Shown here piece after piece: positions 51,802 through 60,442 of a DNA stretch of 64,000 nt. Both the position numbers and the translations under genes were made by a program. The stretch comes from Oscillibacter valericigenes (GTDB taxonomy: Bacteria > Bacillota > Clostridia > Oscillospirales > Oscillospiraceae). The first letter of the stretch is position 1; every line of letters begins with the position of its first letter. The stretch covers positions 60,608-124,607 of the forward strand of contig NZ_JAFBIS010000007.1 of the NCBI RefSeq assembly GCF_021531435.1, given 5' to 3'. The notes beneath the pieces were generated by a model that had not been told where the DNA came from, did no database searches, and saw nothing but the letters and a program-made list of their open reading frames with translations.

Positions 51802-51868
51802 TTGACAACCATGCAGAAATGCGTTACTATCAAGATGTGCTTTATGTGCTTTTTTAAAAATGCACATA
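51802..51868 (+). promoter_or_regulatory. Promoter and operator-like repeats of the LacI gene
   Basis: TTGACA (51802-51807) and TACTAT (51825-51830) are 17 nt apart. Right after, ATGTGC occurs twice and ATGTGC...GCACAT forms a wider palindrome around a T/A run (about 51851-51868). These share the TGTGC half-site with the operators at 51668-51697, so the gene is probably autoregulated. Confidence 0.65.
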
Positions 51869-51884
51869 TTCAAGGAGGTCCTGT

Positions 51885-52937
51885 ATGGGAAAGAAGGTCA
51901 CGATCCAGATGGTAGCGGACCTGGCCGGGGTGTCCCGGGGTACCGTTGACCGTGTTTTGAATAACCGCTCCTATGTGCGCGCGGACGTCCGGGAGCGAGT
52001 TTTGGACGCCATCCGGGACACCGGGTATGTGTCTCCCCGGGAGTCCCACCAGCAGCAGATGGACGCCGCCATTCAGCCCATCAAGCTGGGGGTCCTCATG
52101 CCCAACTGGGACAACCAGTTTCTCACCGAGGTGACCCAGGGCATCCGGCAGGCCCAGCTGGAGCTGGCGGACTCCCATGTGCAGGTCATCAGCCGGAAGT
52201 GCAAAACAGACCTGGCCCAGGAAGCCATCGGCCTGCTGGAGGAGCTGCGGGCCGAGGGCGTCTCCGGCCTTGCGGTGTGTACGCTGAACGACCCTTCTAT
52301 TGAACAGCGCGTCTCGGAACTCGCGGAGGCGGGCATTCCCTGCATCACCTTCAACTCCGACCTGCCCGGCAGCCGGCGGCTGTGCTTTGTGGGGCAGGAC
52401 ATCCGAAAGGCCGGCCGGGTCGCCGCAGGGCTGATGAGCAAGTGCGTGGAAAAAGAGGACATGGTCCTGGCCGCCGTCGGCAACCTGAAATTCGACGGCC
52501 ACCGGCAGCGGCTGGACGGCTTCCGGGACAGGATGCGGGAGCTGGGCTTTCCCGAGGACCACATCGTCATCCGGGAGACCTTCAACGACTACGAGACCAC
52601 CCTCCACATCGTGCAGAGCGCCCTCCGGCAGTATCCCAATCTGCGGGGCGTCTACATGGCGAACCTGAACGTCTCGGCCTGCGCCGCGGCGGTGAAGAGC
52701 GCTGGGAAAAAGGGGACGGTCCATGTGGTCTGCCACGACATCAACGAGAGCATCCGCCAGCTCCTGCGGGAGGGCAGCGTGGACTTTACCATTCCCCAGA
52801 ATTTTACCCAGCAGGGCTACGCGCCGCTGATGCTGCTGCGGGACCTGGTGCGGAAAAAGAATCCCGTGGACCTGAACCGCTTCAACACGCAGATCGACAT
52901 TCTCTGCGCGGAAAATCTGCCGGAATCCGGCACGTAA
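51885..52937 (+). CDS. LacI-family regulator of the polyol operon
   Basis: The 350-residue protein has a LacI helix-turn-helix (VTIQMVADLAGVSRGTVDRV, LNNRSYVRADVRERVL). Its ligand domain is of the CUT2 binding-protein kind (IKLGVLMPNWDNQFLTEVTQ, GIPCITFNSDLPGSRRLCFV, CHDINESIRQLLREGSVDFT). It reads away from the isomerase-dehydrogenase-binding protein operon, with TGTGC operators at both promoters. It most likely releases the operon when the imported polyol or a derivative binds. AAGGAGG precedes the ATG. Confidence 0.9.
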   Translation: MGKKVTIQMVADLAGVSRGTVDRVLNNRSYVRADVRERVLDAIRDTGYVSPRESHQQQMDAAIQPIKLGVLMPNWDNQFLTEVTQGIRQAQLELADSHVQVISRKCKTDLAQEAIGLLEELRAEGVSGLAVCTLNDPSIEQRVSELAEAGIPCITFNSDLPGSRRLCFVGQDIRKAGRVAAGLMSKCVEKEDMVLAAVGNLKFDGHRQRLDGFRDRMRELGFPEDHIVIRETFNDYETTLHIVQSALRQYPNLRGVYMANLNVSACAAAVKSAGKKGTVHVVCHDINESIRQLLREGSVDFTIPQNFTQQGYAPLMLLRDLVRKKNPVDLNRFNTQIDILCAENLPESGT

Positions 52938-52947
52938 AACCGCAAAT

Positions 52948-52983
52948 AAGGACCCCTGCCGACTGCCGGCAGGGGTCCTTTTT
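52948..52983. terminator. Terminator after the LacI gene
   Basis: AAGGACCCCTGCC and GGCAGGGGTCCTT with a 7-nt loop and TTTTT tail; A-rich on the other side, so it can serve the convergent gene as well. Confidence 0.85.
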
Positions 52984-52999
52984 CTGTATCAAACGGGGT

Positions 53000-53653
53000 T
53001 CAGTCTTCCGCGCAGTACCGGCGGAGGGCGCAGTTGTACAGCGCCGCCATCCGGGGCTCCAGGACCGGCTCGGAGCGTTCTTCTTCGTCCTGGATGTACC
53101 ATTTGGAGCCGTCCGTCCGGAGGACGGTTTTCAACTGTTTCAGGGAATATGTGTTTAATTGGATGCTGCCCCGGCCCCACACCCGCAGGACATACGGGAC
53201 ATCCACATTGGACGGAGAGTCGATGATCGCCAGCTTCAGCTCTTCGATATAGGCGCCGTCAAAGGGCTGGTCCACCTTGCTGTCCTCAAAGCCGCTGTCG
53301 TAGAAAGCCTCCAGCGCCAGCTCCAGGTCCGTGTTGTTCCAGACCGGGGCGATCAGATACGTCTCCTGCAGCTGAACGCGCTTTTTCCCGGAGGGCTGGA
53401 TACCGGATATGGGCAGCAGATCGTCCATGTAAAACGGCGCGGTTTTGGTCTTGGGCAGGAAAATGCGGGAGGCGCTGTCAGAGGTCAGGCTGGTGATCAG
53501 GGCGTGGATCGCCCAGTCCAGGAACATGTTGAAGTTCCGTCCCGACTCCCCGCACCGCCGCATCCCGTCATTTAAAATTTTGGACAGGGCGTCATAATCC
53601 GTCAGCGCCATGGGCGGCAGCGGGTTTTCGTAAACATCCTTCAATCGCAGCAT
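53000..53653 (-). CDS. Unrecognised 217-residue soluble protein
   Basis: I do not recognise the family. The ATG at 53653 is chosen because GGAGGT lies before it; an ATG five codons earlier overlaps that site. The protein has no signal or membrane span. It mixes helices near the start (LSKILNDGMRRCGESGRNFN) with beta strands later (YLIAPVWNNTDLELALEAFY, DVPYVLRVWGRGSIQLNTYS). SseB-like scaffold proteins have a loosely similar outline, but I see no firm signature. It has its own promoter (TTGTAC and TAAAAT 17 nt apart, 53705-53733). The 230 bp upstream hold only promoters. Confidence 0.7.
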   Translation of the reverse strand: MLRLKDVYENPLPPMALTDYDALSKILNDGMRRCGESGRNFNMFLDWAIHALITSLTSDSASRIFLPKTKTAPFYMDDLLPISGIQPSGKKRVQLQETYLIAPVWNNTDLELALEAFYDSGFEDSKVDQPFDGAYIEELKLAIIDSPSNVDVPYVLRVWGRGSIQLNTYSLKQLKTVLRTDGSKWYIQDEEERSEPVLEPRMAALYNCALRRYCAED

Positions 53654-53883
53654 ACGCGGTACCTCCATCGGTCTTCAAAAATCCGGTCCCGGAAAATCCT
53701 GTTCATTTTACCACAGGAAACGGCAATGTACAACCAACGCCGGCCATTTTTTGCGGAAACCGGTCCTGGCCGCCTTGTCAAGCTGGCAAATCCAACGAAG
53801 TTTTTGTCAATTTCTCTCCACAGGCGCATCTTGTAGGCTTTTGCTTTCTGTGCTACCATATATTGTCGTTGGGAGGGATACGC

Positions 53884-54150
53884 ATGGGTTACACAGAGGA
53901 AGAATCCTGGCTGATCGACGGGGTGATCCAGTCCTACTTCGCGCCGCAGTCCGTCAGTGAGCAGATCCGAAAGCGTTACTGGGAAACGCACCAGCATCTT
54001 CAGCAGGGCCAGATCGAACATTCCGATCTGCTCAACATCAGAGCCGCGCTGTCGTTTTTGACCCCCGCCTTTCAGGGGAGCCGCCAAACGCAGAAGGAGC
54101 TCCAGTCGGTCATTGCAAAAACCAATGCCCTTCTGCACGCAGCCGTGTAG
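53884..54150 (+). CDS. Unrecognised 88-residue protein
   Basis: The frame starts at 53884 after GGGAGGG. The protein is largely helical: EEESWLIDGVIQSYFAPQSV, then EQIRKRYWETHQHLQQGQIE and TQKELQSVIAKTNALLHAAV. It has no Cys, signal peptide or membrane part. It ends with TAG, the rarest stop in this window, directly before a decayed gene tail. Its own last residues may therefore be shaped by a rearrangement. Function unknown. Confidence 0.65.
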   Translation: MGYTEEESWLIDGVIQSYFAPQSVSEQIRKRYWETHQHLQQGQIEHSDLLNIRAALSFLTPAFQGSRQTQKELQSVIAKTNALLHAAV

Positions 54151-54152
54151 AT

Positions 54153-54307
54153 CGTTTTGCAAAATACACCGGCAGCGCAGTGGATGCCGCCAAGCTTCTC
54201 TGAAGAACAACTTCCCTGAGAAGGCCGACGCCCTCTATCAGAAGGAGATCGCCGACGTCAAGGCCCGGTACGCCAAGTACCGCAAGCCGGCGGACGACGC
54301 TCAGTAA
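54153..54307 (+). pseudogene. C-terminal gene fossil in two frames
   Basis: One frame gives VDRFAKYTGSAVDAAKLL then stops with TGA. A shifted frame continues KNNFPEKADALYQKEIADVK, then ARYAKYRKPADDAQ and TAA. Codon use is strong and GC-ending like real genes here. The two pieces read as one protein end broken by an indel near 54200. No start or body is present. The parent protein is not recognised. It ends just before a strong terminator. Confidence 0.55.
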
Positions 54308-54316
54308 AACAAATTA

Positions 54317-54361
54317 AAAAACAGCCGCCGTGCCGGGTATACCCGGCACGGCGGCTGTTTT
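54317..54361. terminator. Large bidirectional terminator
   Basis: A perfect 22-bp inverted repeat (AAAACAGCCGCCGTGCCGGG and complement) with A and T flanks separates the fossil from the VOC gene. Confidence 0.9.
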
Positions 54362-54374
54362 ATGCATGGTGCTC

Positions 54375-54698
54375 TCAGGCCTCCTGATAGAGCTCCAGAA
54401 TGGCGCCGTCCTTCCAGACGAAGGCGAGGCGGTCGCCCTTTTCGTTGGCCTCCATGGGGCCGCAGATGACACTGTCAGCGTCGGCGATGTACTTCTCCAG
54501 GTCATCCACCTTGTAGGCCACATGGGGATTGCGGTGGATCTCCTCCGGGAAGGGCGTGCCCTCCTCGAATTTCAGGTACTCGATCTTGTAGTCGTAGTCG
54601 TCCACATTGCTGTACCAGAATTTCGCACCCTCGTTGTGGAGCATTCCGGGCTTGCGGTTGGTGACGGGGATGCCGATGTGCATATACTCAGCGGACAT
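54375..54698 (-). CDS. VOC (glyoxalase-fold) family protein
   Basis: The 107-residue protein has one vicinal-oxygen-chelate unit: YMHIGIPVTNRKPGMLHNEG, NVDDYDYKIEYLKFEEGTPF, NPHVAYKVDDLEKYIADADS and a last strand AFVWKDGAILELYQEA with the metal Glu. His8 and His in NPHVAYKV would be other ligands. Enzymes of this fold include epimerases, lyases and glyoxalase I. AAGGAGG lies before the ATG. It is monocistronic. The truncated GGDEF gene begins only about 20 nt upstream on the other strand, so this gene may have lost part of its own upstream region. Confidence 0.85.
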   Translation of the reverse strand: MSAEYMHIGIPVTNRKPGMLHNEGAKFWYSNVDDYDYKIEYLKFEEGTPFPEEIHRNPHVAYKVDDLEKYIADADSVICGPMEANEKGDRLAFVWKDGAILELYQEA

Positions 54699-54721
54699 AG
54701 AAGTTTCCTCCTTTTTTACGA

Positions 54722-55528
54722 TACCCGGTAAGCGCTCTCAGCCGCCTCCGCTCCCTCGGTGAGCGCGGCGTTTCCGCCGTGATCCTGAGCATGACCCTTC
54801 CGGGAGACGGCGCCGCCTCGGTGCTGAAGGCCCTGCGGCAGGAGCCGGCCCTCTGGCAGATCCCCGTCCTGGCCACCATTCCCAGCGGCGACAAGATGGA
54901 GGAACTGCCGCTGGCGCTGGAGACCGACGACTTTTTGTGCAAGTGCCACCCGCTGTTCGACCTGCACAGGCGGGTCCAGCGGCTGGTGGACATTGCGTCC
55001 TTCCGCCGGCGGGAGAGCATCCTGCAGGATGAGGCCAACCGGGATCCCCTGACGGGCCTCCTGAACCGGCGGGGGCTTCAGGCCGCCATGGCCTCTCTCA
55101 GCGAGGGTGACCTGCCCCTGGCGGTGTGCCTGTTCGATCTGGATGATCTGAAAAAAGTAAACGATACCCACGGCCATGACGCGGGAGACCGGATGCTCCG
55201 GGCCTTTGCCGACCTGCTCCGCCGCCAGACCCGGGCGGAGGATATTCACTGCCGCTACGGTGGAGATGAATTTGTGGTGATCCTCAAGCAGATCAGTTCC
55301 CTGGAGACCATCCTGCGGAAGGGCGGAAACATCTGCCAGGCATTTCACGGTTTTCAGCTGCCGGACGGATCCTGCGCCACATGCTCCGGCGGCATCGCCC
55401 TGTGCGGCTCCCACGAAAAGCTGTCTGAGGAGCTCATCAGCCGGGCGGACGCGGCATTGTACCAGGCCAAGCAGGGACACAAGGGGACCTGCTGCCTGTG
55501 GAAAGCAGGCGAAAAAACCGAGCGCTGA
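54722..55528 (+). pseudogene. 5'-truncated response regulator-GGDEF gene
   Basis: The open frame has no normal start and no ribosome site. Its first readable part is the middle of a receiver domain (ALSRLRSLGERGVSAVILSM, QIPVLATIPSGDKMEELPLA), lacking the strand with the acidic pocket and phosphorylated Asp region. A full diguanylate cyclase domain follows (NRDPLTGLLNRRGLQAAM, CRYGGDEFVVIL). The missing front ends near 54720, right at the neighbouring VOC gene's ribosome site, so a deletion probably joined them. A GTG at 54779 might allow a shortened cyclase. It reads into the histidine kinase gene 64 nt later. Confidence 0.7.
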
Positions 55529-55592
55529 CCTGAAGGCCGCAGCAGCCTGAACCACCACCGGAAATCTTTTTCAGGGATGGAGATGATGGGAT

Positions 55593-58175
55593 TTGAGCGC
55601 AGCCAAAAACCGCCTGGGAAACAGCATCAAAATACCGCTGCTGATCGTGACGGCAGTCATGATCATCGCAGCGGTGTACGGATACGCGCGTTCCACCAGG
55701 GAACACCTGAAAGAGCAGGCATACTATGCCGTTGGGCAGAATGTGGGGGCGATCGCAAACGAGATCGAATCCTCCATCGGCTATGCCACCAGCAGCATCC
55801 GGCTCACCTCGCAATCCGCCACCCAGAGCATGGACAGTGAGGTCATCGAGGATGTCAACGCCATCCTTGACCCGCTGCTGGAGAGCACGCCGTTCAATTT
55901 CATCGAATACATTCTGGCGGACGGCTGGAATACCATGAACGACGGCGGCACTCCCTTTGACGCGAGCGACCGGGAATACTACAAGCAGGGCATCCAGGGA
56001 AAGACCGGGATCTGGATCAATTTTACCCCGAAAAAATCCAAGGAAGTTCTGCTGAACTTTTATACGCCGCTCTACTATGAGGGAAACATCGTGGGCGTTT
56101 TCACCGGGACGCTGGGCGGCGACACCAATATGAAGCCGCTGCTGACATCCACCTTCTTCGGCGAGGAAGTGCGCGGTTTTCTCTGTGACAGCAGCGGATA
56201 TATCATCGCGTCCACCGTGGACGGCCTGGCCACCAACACAGCGATCCGGACATACCTGACGGAGACCATGGGCGTGTCGGATGAAACCTACGGGGTCTTT
56301 GCCGGGCACGTGTCTCAGGACGATGAGACAGCCTTTGCATTCCGCGAAAACGCAGGAAACGCAGTGGCCTGCATTTCCTGCGTGGAGGACCTGGGCTGGT
56401 ATGTGGTGCAGATCGTCCCGGCAAAGTCCCTGGCCAATATCATGAACACGACCACCATCCAGTCGGTCCTGGTGATCGGGTTCATCATCCTGCTGTTCGT
56501 ATGCTATTTCCTCTACGCCGACAGGGAGCGGAGGGAGAAAGCCAAGCAGGAGATCGCGGAGCACCGGGGCGTCATTGAGGTCCTCGGCAGAGAATACAGC
56601 TCCGTCTACCTCATCAATACGGAGACGAAGTATGTGGAGCCCTTCCGTCTGGCCGGCGAGATCAACCAATACTACGGCGACGCCCTGAAAAAAGGACTTT
56701 TATGGGACGACGGCGTCGCGGATTACGCGAAACGCTTTGTGAAAGAGGACTACAAGGCGGAATTCCTGCGGAAATGCTCCCTGGATAACCTGCTGGCGGA
56801 GCTGCGGGAAGACGGGCAGATCTTTACGTATGAGTACATCAACGACCGTGACGGGGAGCAGCACGTCTACCGCATCATCGCGTCTCTGCTTCCCGACAGC
56901 AAAGTGAAGCACATCGTCCTGGGCTTCGCGGACATCAACGAGGAGCGGGAAAACGAGCTGGCCATGCAGCGGGCGCTGCAGGACGCCTGCCGCAGGGCCG
57001 AGGCCGCCAACGGGGCGAAGTCCGCCTTCCTGTTCAACATGTCCCACGACATCCGCACCCCTATGAACGCCATCATCGGCTTTACGAACATGCTGGAAAA
57101 GTGCCGGGAAGACGAAAACGCCTTCCGGCACTGTGTGGACAATATCAAGGTCTCCAGCAATTACCTGCTGAACCTCATCAACAATGTGCTGGACCTGGCC
57201 CGCATCGAGAGTGGAAAAGCCACGCTGGACGACGCCGACCTGTGGGACGCCCAGCGGTTCAACGACAATCTGGTCACCGTGTTCTCATCGGAGCTGGAGA
57301 AAAAGAACCTGACGCTCCACCGGACGTTCGACATCACCCATGAGCACGTCTTTGTGGATACTACAAAGCTGGAACAGATCTTTATGAACATCCTCAGCAA
57401 CGCGGTGAAGTATACACCGGCCGGAGGAGACATCTATATGACCGTGACAGAGGTGCCGTCCGACAAGGAGGGGTACTGCTGTTACCGGACGGTCATTGAG
57501 GACACGGGCATCGGGATCTCTCAGGAATTCCTGCCCCACATCTTCGATGAATTCGCAAGGGAGAAAAACTCCACGGAAAGCGGGATCGCCGGCACCGGGC
57601 TGGGTATGGGGATCACCAAGAAGATGATCGACCTGATGGAGGGGACCATCTCCATCGAAAGCGAACTGGGCAAGGGCACGAAGGTGACCGTCTGCCTGCC
57701 CCACCGGATCGCCGCGGAGCCGGAGGTTCTTCCGGACGCGGAGCCGCAGAAAGCGGCATCATATGACGCCTCCGTGTTTGCCGGAAAGCGCATCCTGCTG
57801 GCGGAGGACAACGCGCTGAACGTCGAGATCGCGGTCACCATCCTGGAGGAGGCGGGCTTCACCGTGGAGCACGCCGGGGACGGCGCCGCCTGCGTGGATA
57901 TGCTGGAGCGCCGGGAAGCCGGGTACTATGACCTGATCCTGATGGACATTCAGATGCCCAACATGGACGGCTATCAGGCCACGGAGGTCATCCGGAACAT
58001 GGCCGTGCCGGAAAAGGCTTCCATTCCCATCATCGCCATGACCGCCAACGCCTTTGAGGAAGACCGGAAAGCCGCTTTCGCGGCAGGCATGAACGGGCAC
58101 ATCGCCAAACCTATTGATCTGGACAAGCTGTTCGCCGCATTGTCGAAGACTCTCAGCCGCCCTGACGCGGAATGA
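55593..58175 (+). CDS. Hybrid sensor histidine kinase/response regulator
   Basis: The 860-residue membrane kinase begins at a TTG (GGAG about 10 nt upstream). A first helix (IKIPLLIVTAVMIIAAVYGY) leads to an extracellular Cache-like sensor (about 45-290) and a second helix (VLVIGFIILLFVCYFLYA). A PAS-like region and HisKA follow, with His near residue 485 in MSHDIRTPMNAIIGFT. HATPase motifs are ILSNAVKYTPAGGD, DTGIGIS and GTGLGMG. A C-terminal receiver has its Asp in DLILMDIQMPNMDGYQ (near 783). The final His-phosphate carrier may be the Hpt protein at 59821. Likely a phosphorelay responding to a small outside ligand. Confidence 0.93.
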   Translation: MSAAKNRLGNSIKIPLLIVTAVMIIAAVYGYARSTREHLKEQAYYAVGQNVGAIANEIESSIGYATSSIRLTSQSATQSMDSEVIEDVNAILDPLLESTPFNFIEYILADGWNTMNDGGTPFDASDREYYKQGIQGKTGIWINFTPKKSKEVLLNFYTPLYYEGNIVGVFTGTLGGDTNMKPLLTSTFFGEEVRGFLCDSSGYIIASTVDGLATNTAIRTYLTETMGVSDETYGVFAGHVSQDDETAFAFRENAGNAVACISCVEDLGWYVVQIVPAKSLANIMNTTTIQSVLVIGFIILLFVCYFLYADRERREKAKQEIAEHRGVIEVLGREYSSVYLINTETKYVEPFRLAGEINQYYGDALKKGLLWDDGVADYAKRFVKEDYKAEFLRKCSLDNLLAELREDGQIFTYEYINDRDGEQHVYRIIASLLPDSKVKHIVLGFADINEERENELAMQRALQDACRRAEAANGAKSAFLFNMSHDIRTPMNAIIGFTNMLEKCREDENAFRHCVDNIKVSSNYLLNLINNVLDLARIESGKATLDDADLWDAQRFNDNLVTVFSSELEKKNLTLHRTFDITHEHVFVDTTKLEQIFMNILSNAVKYTPAGGDIYMTVTEVPSDKEGYCCYRTVIEDTGIGISQEFLPHIFDEFAREKNSTESGIAGTGLGMGITKKMIDLMEGTISIESELGKGTKVTVCLPHRIAAEPEVLPDAEPQKAASYDASVFAGKRILLAEDNALNVEIAVTILEEAGFTVEHAGDGAACVDMLERREAGYYDLILMDIQMPNMDGYQATEVIRNMAVPEKASIPIIAMTANAFEEDRKAAFAAGMNGHIAKPIDLDKLFAALSKTLSRPDAE

Positions 58176-58178
58176 CCG

Positions 58179-59696
58179 TCAGCCGCCCAGCTCCTGGATC
58201 AGCGCTCTCAGCTGCATACGGGTCTTTTCCCGGTAGATACCGCCGTACCCCATGGCGTCGGCCTTGCGGAGCAGATGTTCCCGGAACGCGGTGACCATGG
58301 CCGGGCGGCGGATATCCAATATAATAATCGGCTCTGAGGTGCGAACGACCAGGGCCATGCCGCCCTCGTTGGCAAACAGGTTATAATCCGGAAGCTCCTT
58401 CTCATGCAGCGGCAGGAAGGAGTAGTTCTCATACCGCTCCATGAGCCGCAGGATGTTCCGCAGATGGAGGCAATAGGTCTCCGGCGTATAGCACAGCTGT
58501 CCGGCGTAAGTCCTGGCAGGGGCGGCCACAGGGACGTTCCCGGACCGGACCTCCTCCGCTGTGGCCAACCGGCACATATCAATGTAGGGATCCTGGCTGA
58601 GCCGCTCTTCAAAACGCGGGATATCATCCAGATACACCTGGAAGGTCTTGGCCCAGCCTGGATTTTCCGCTTCCCGCACACAGCGCTCCAGAAGCTCCCG
58701 GGGCATGCTGTTGATGGACAGGGAGTTGACCTCCTGAATGGTATCGCCCTGCCGGGAGAAAAACTCCAGAAAACGGGGGATGGATTCGTTGGGGGTGCGA
58801 AGGACATTCAGAGACGGTCTGCAAAGGGCCAGATGCTCCTGGAACTGCTTTTCAAAGGCCTTCACAAGCTTCGGGTCGGTGGAGAACATGGTGATGTCGC
58901 TGGTACTGCCCACGCCGACGGAGGCGGCGTACTGCACGCAGCGCCCCGGCACCACGATCACGGAGTGGCGGTACAGGTTGCCCCGCAGCCTGGGGTAGTA
59001 GTAGACCTTCGTCTGTCCCATGACGTAGATAGGCAGCCAGAATTGCAGGGATTCCGTATAGCGGTTGATGTAGTTCAGCGGCGGCATGATCTGATAGAAG
59101 GTGAATCCCCGCTTCGACAGTTCCATGAAGCCGGCCTGAATTTTTCTCATGAGAAGATAATCGGACAGCAGCCATTCCAGATTGTCATCCACCACGGTGA
59201 GAATGGAGCCGGGGGCTTCCATATGCTGCAGCTCCTGCATCACGCGGGTCATGACCTCCCGGCGCCCCTCCTCACCGTAGAAGAACAGGGTCTGTCCCTC
59301 CGGCGCGGGCGCTGGCGCGGGGAACGGCGCCTGCGCGCTTTCTTCCAGGGAGGGGAATGTCCGGATACCGGACAGTACAGCGTCGGCAATGCTGCCGCTT
59401 TCCCCCTGCAGCCAGCTCTCCAGCCTGTCCGCCAACACCTCGGTGGGCATGCTGGTGCTGATGGACACCTGCCCCAGCATTTCCGACAGCGCCTGCCGCT
59501 GAAAAGCCGCGGGGCAGCGCCTTGCAAAAAAGAGGGCCATTTTCTTCGCCTGGGCGGGATTTTTGGAGAGTTTTCTCTTGCCGGTGCGCATCAGGCTGAT
59601 CATAGACGGATCGACTGACAGCTCGGCGGCAAGTTCTTTGTTGCTGGTTTCCGTGATATGCATTAAAAACGTCAGCTTTTCAGCAAAAGGCATCAT
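58179..59696 (-). CDS. Large HTH-domain regulator with unknown C-terminal region
   Basis: The 505-residue protein has an XRE-like helix-turn-helix near the start (TSNKELAAELSVDPSMISLM, then RTGKRKLSKNP). About 400 unassigned residues follow, with segments such as PGSILTVVDDNLEWLLSDYL, FYQIMPPLNYINRYTESLQF and SEPIIILDIRRPAMVTAFRE. The layout suggests a one-component regulator with a sensing body. AGGAG precedes the ATG at 59696. Its stop lies three bases from that of the histidine kinase, a convergent pair without a terminator between. Its place between kinase and Hpt genes suggests a link to that relay. Confidence 0.75.
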   Translation of the reverse strand: MMPFAEKLTFLMHITETSNKELAAELSVDPSMISLMRTGKRKLSKNPAQAKKMALFFARRCPAAFQRQALSEMLGQVSISTSMPTEVLADRLESWLQGESGSIADAVLSGIRTFPSLEESAQAPFPAPAPAPEGQTLFFYGEEGRREVMTRVMQELQHMEAPGSILTVVDDNLEWLLSDYLLMRKIQAGFMELSKRGFTFYQIMPPLNYINRYTESLQFWLPIYVMGQTKVYYYPRLRGNLYRHSVIVVPGRCVQYAASVGVGSTSDITMFSTDPKLVKAFEKQFQEHLALCRPSLNVLRTPNESIPRFLEFFSRQGDTIQEVNSLSINSMPRELLERCVREAENPGWAKTFQVYLDDIPRFEERLSQDPYIDMCRLATAEEVRSGNVPVAAPARTYAGQLCYTPETYCLHLRNILRLMERYENYSFLPLHEKELPDYNLFANEGGMALVVRTSEPIIILDIRRPAMVTAFREHLLRKADAMGYGGIYREKTRMQLRALIQELGG

Positions 59697-59820
59697 AAAA
59701 TTCACTCCTCTCCTGCATTATATGCGCAAATTTTGGCTTATGCAAGAGAGCAGCCGCAGGGCCGCGCCGCCGCTTTTTCGGTGCGGCCCGAAGAAACGCC
59801 GAAAAAACGGGAGGTAAACT

Positions 59821-60186
59821 ATGACGATTGAGGAATGTTATCAGGAATTGGGCGGCAGCTACGCCGAAGTGTGCACCCGGCTCCCCAGTCCCAGGCTGGT
59901 TGAAAAATTTGCCGCTAAGTTTCTGGAGGACCAGAGCTTTGAGACCCTCTGCAAAGAGATGGAGGCCGGCTGCCGGCAGGAGGCCTTTCGGTCCGCCCAC
60001 ACCCTGAAGGGCGTGTGCGCCAACCTGAGCTTTACCCGTCTGCTGGAGTCTTCCGCCCGGCTGACGGAGGAACTGCGCCCGGAATCCGCCGCCATCCCGG
60101 ATGCCGCGTTCCCCCTGCTGGAAGAAGTGCGGCGTGATTACCAGGTGACCACCGCCGCCATCCGCAGGTATCTGGAGCAATCGTGA
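59821..60186 (+). CDS. Histidine phosphotransfer (Hpt) domain protein
   Basis: The 121-residue helical protein has the Hpt motif AFRSAHTLKGVCANLSFTRL with His60 as phosphate carrier. Length fits a lone Hpt module. It can take phosphate from the receiver domain of the hybrid kinase at 55593 and hand it to another regulator. It sits 124 nt from the start of the divergent HTH regulator gene. GGGAGG precedes the ATG. A terminator follows. Confidence 0.9.
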   Translation: MTIEECYQELGGSYAEVCTRLPSPRLVEKFAAKFLEDQSFETLCKEMEAGCRQEAFRSAHTLKGVCANLSFTRLLESSARLTEELRPESAAIPDAAFPLLEEVRRDYQVTTAAIRRYLEQS

Positions 60187-60221
60187 CGGAGATTTTTTAT
60201 ATCGTAAATCGAAAATGACCT

Positions 60222-60255
60222 CAAGGGGGACGGCTTTGCCGCCCCCCTTGTTTTA
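60222..60255 (+). terminator. Terminator after the Hpt gene
   Basis: CAAGGGGGACGGC and GCCGCCCCCCTTG with a TTT loop, then TTTT. Confidence 0.82.
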
Positions 60256-60282
60256 AGATTTGTTCAAATAATCGGCGTCTGC

Positions 60283-60420
60283 TTGCGTTTTTTCCGCGGT
60301 ACGGTATAATATAATCAACTTTTTACAAAAAAATGGATTTTCAGTCTTTCGCCCGCGCCGTATAAACGATCATGGGGCGGGGCGAAAGCTGTGCCGGCCT
60401 CCGTAAGACGCGGACGAAAA
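60283..60420 (+). promoter_or_regulatory. Promoter and structured leader of the 559-residue orphan gene
   Basis: TTGCGT (60283-60288) and TATAAT (60305-60310) are 16 nt apart. The leader is about 125 nt. It holds a strong stem, CTTTCGCCCGCGCC with GGGGCGGGGCGAAAG (about 60342-60386), and a smaller CCG/CGG hairpin. No terminator is evident and no known riboswitch class matches. Confidence 0.5.
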
Positions 60421-60442
60421 ACAGGAGAGGAGCTGCTCAGTT

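Noticed and set aside
60316..60420. Cyclic di-GMP riboswitch in the leader of the orphan gene
   Set aside because: The neighbourhood of GGDEF genes suggested it, but the conserved GEMM core and tetraloop-receptor bases are not in the right order.
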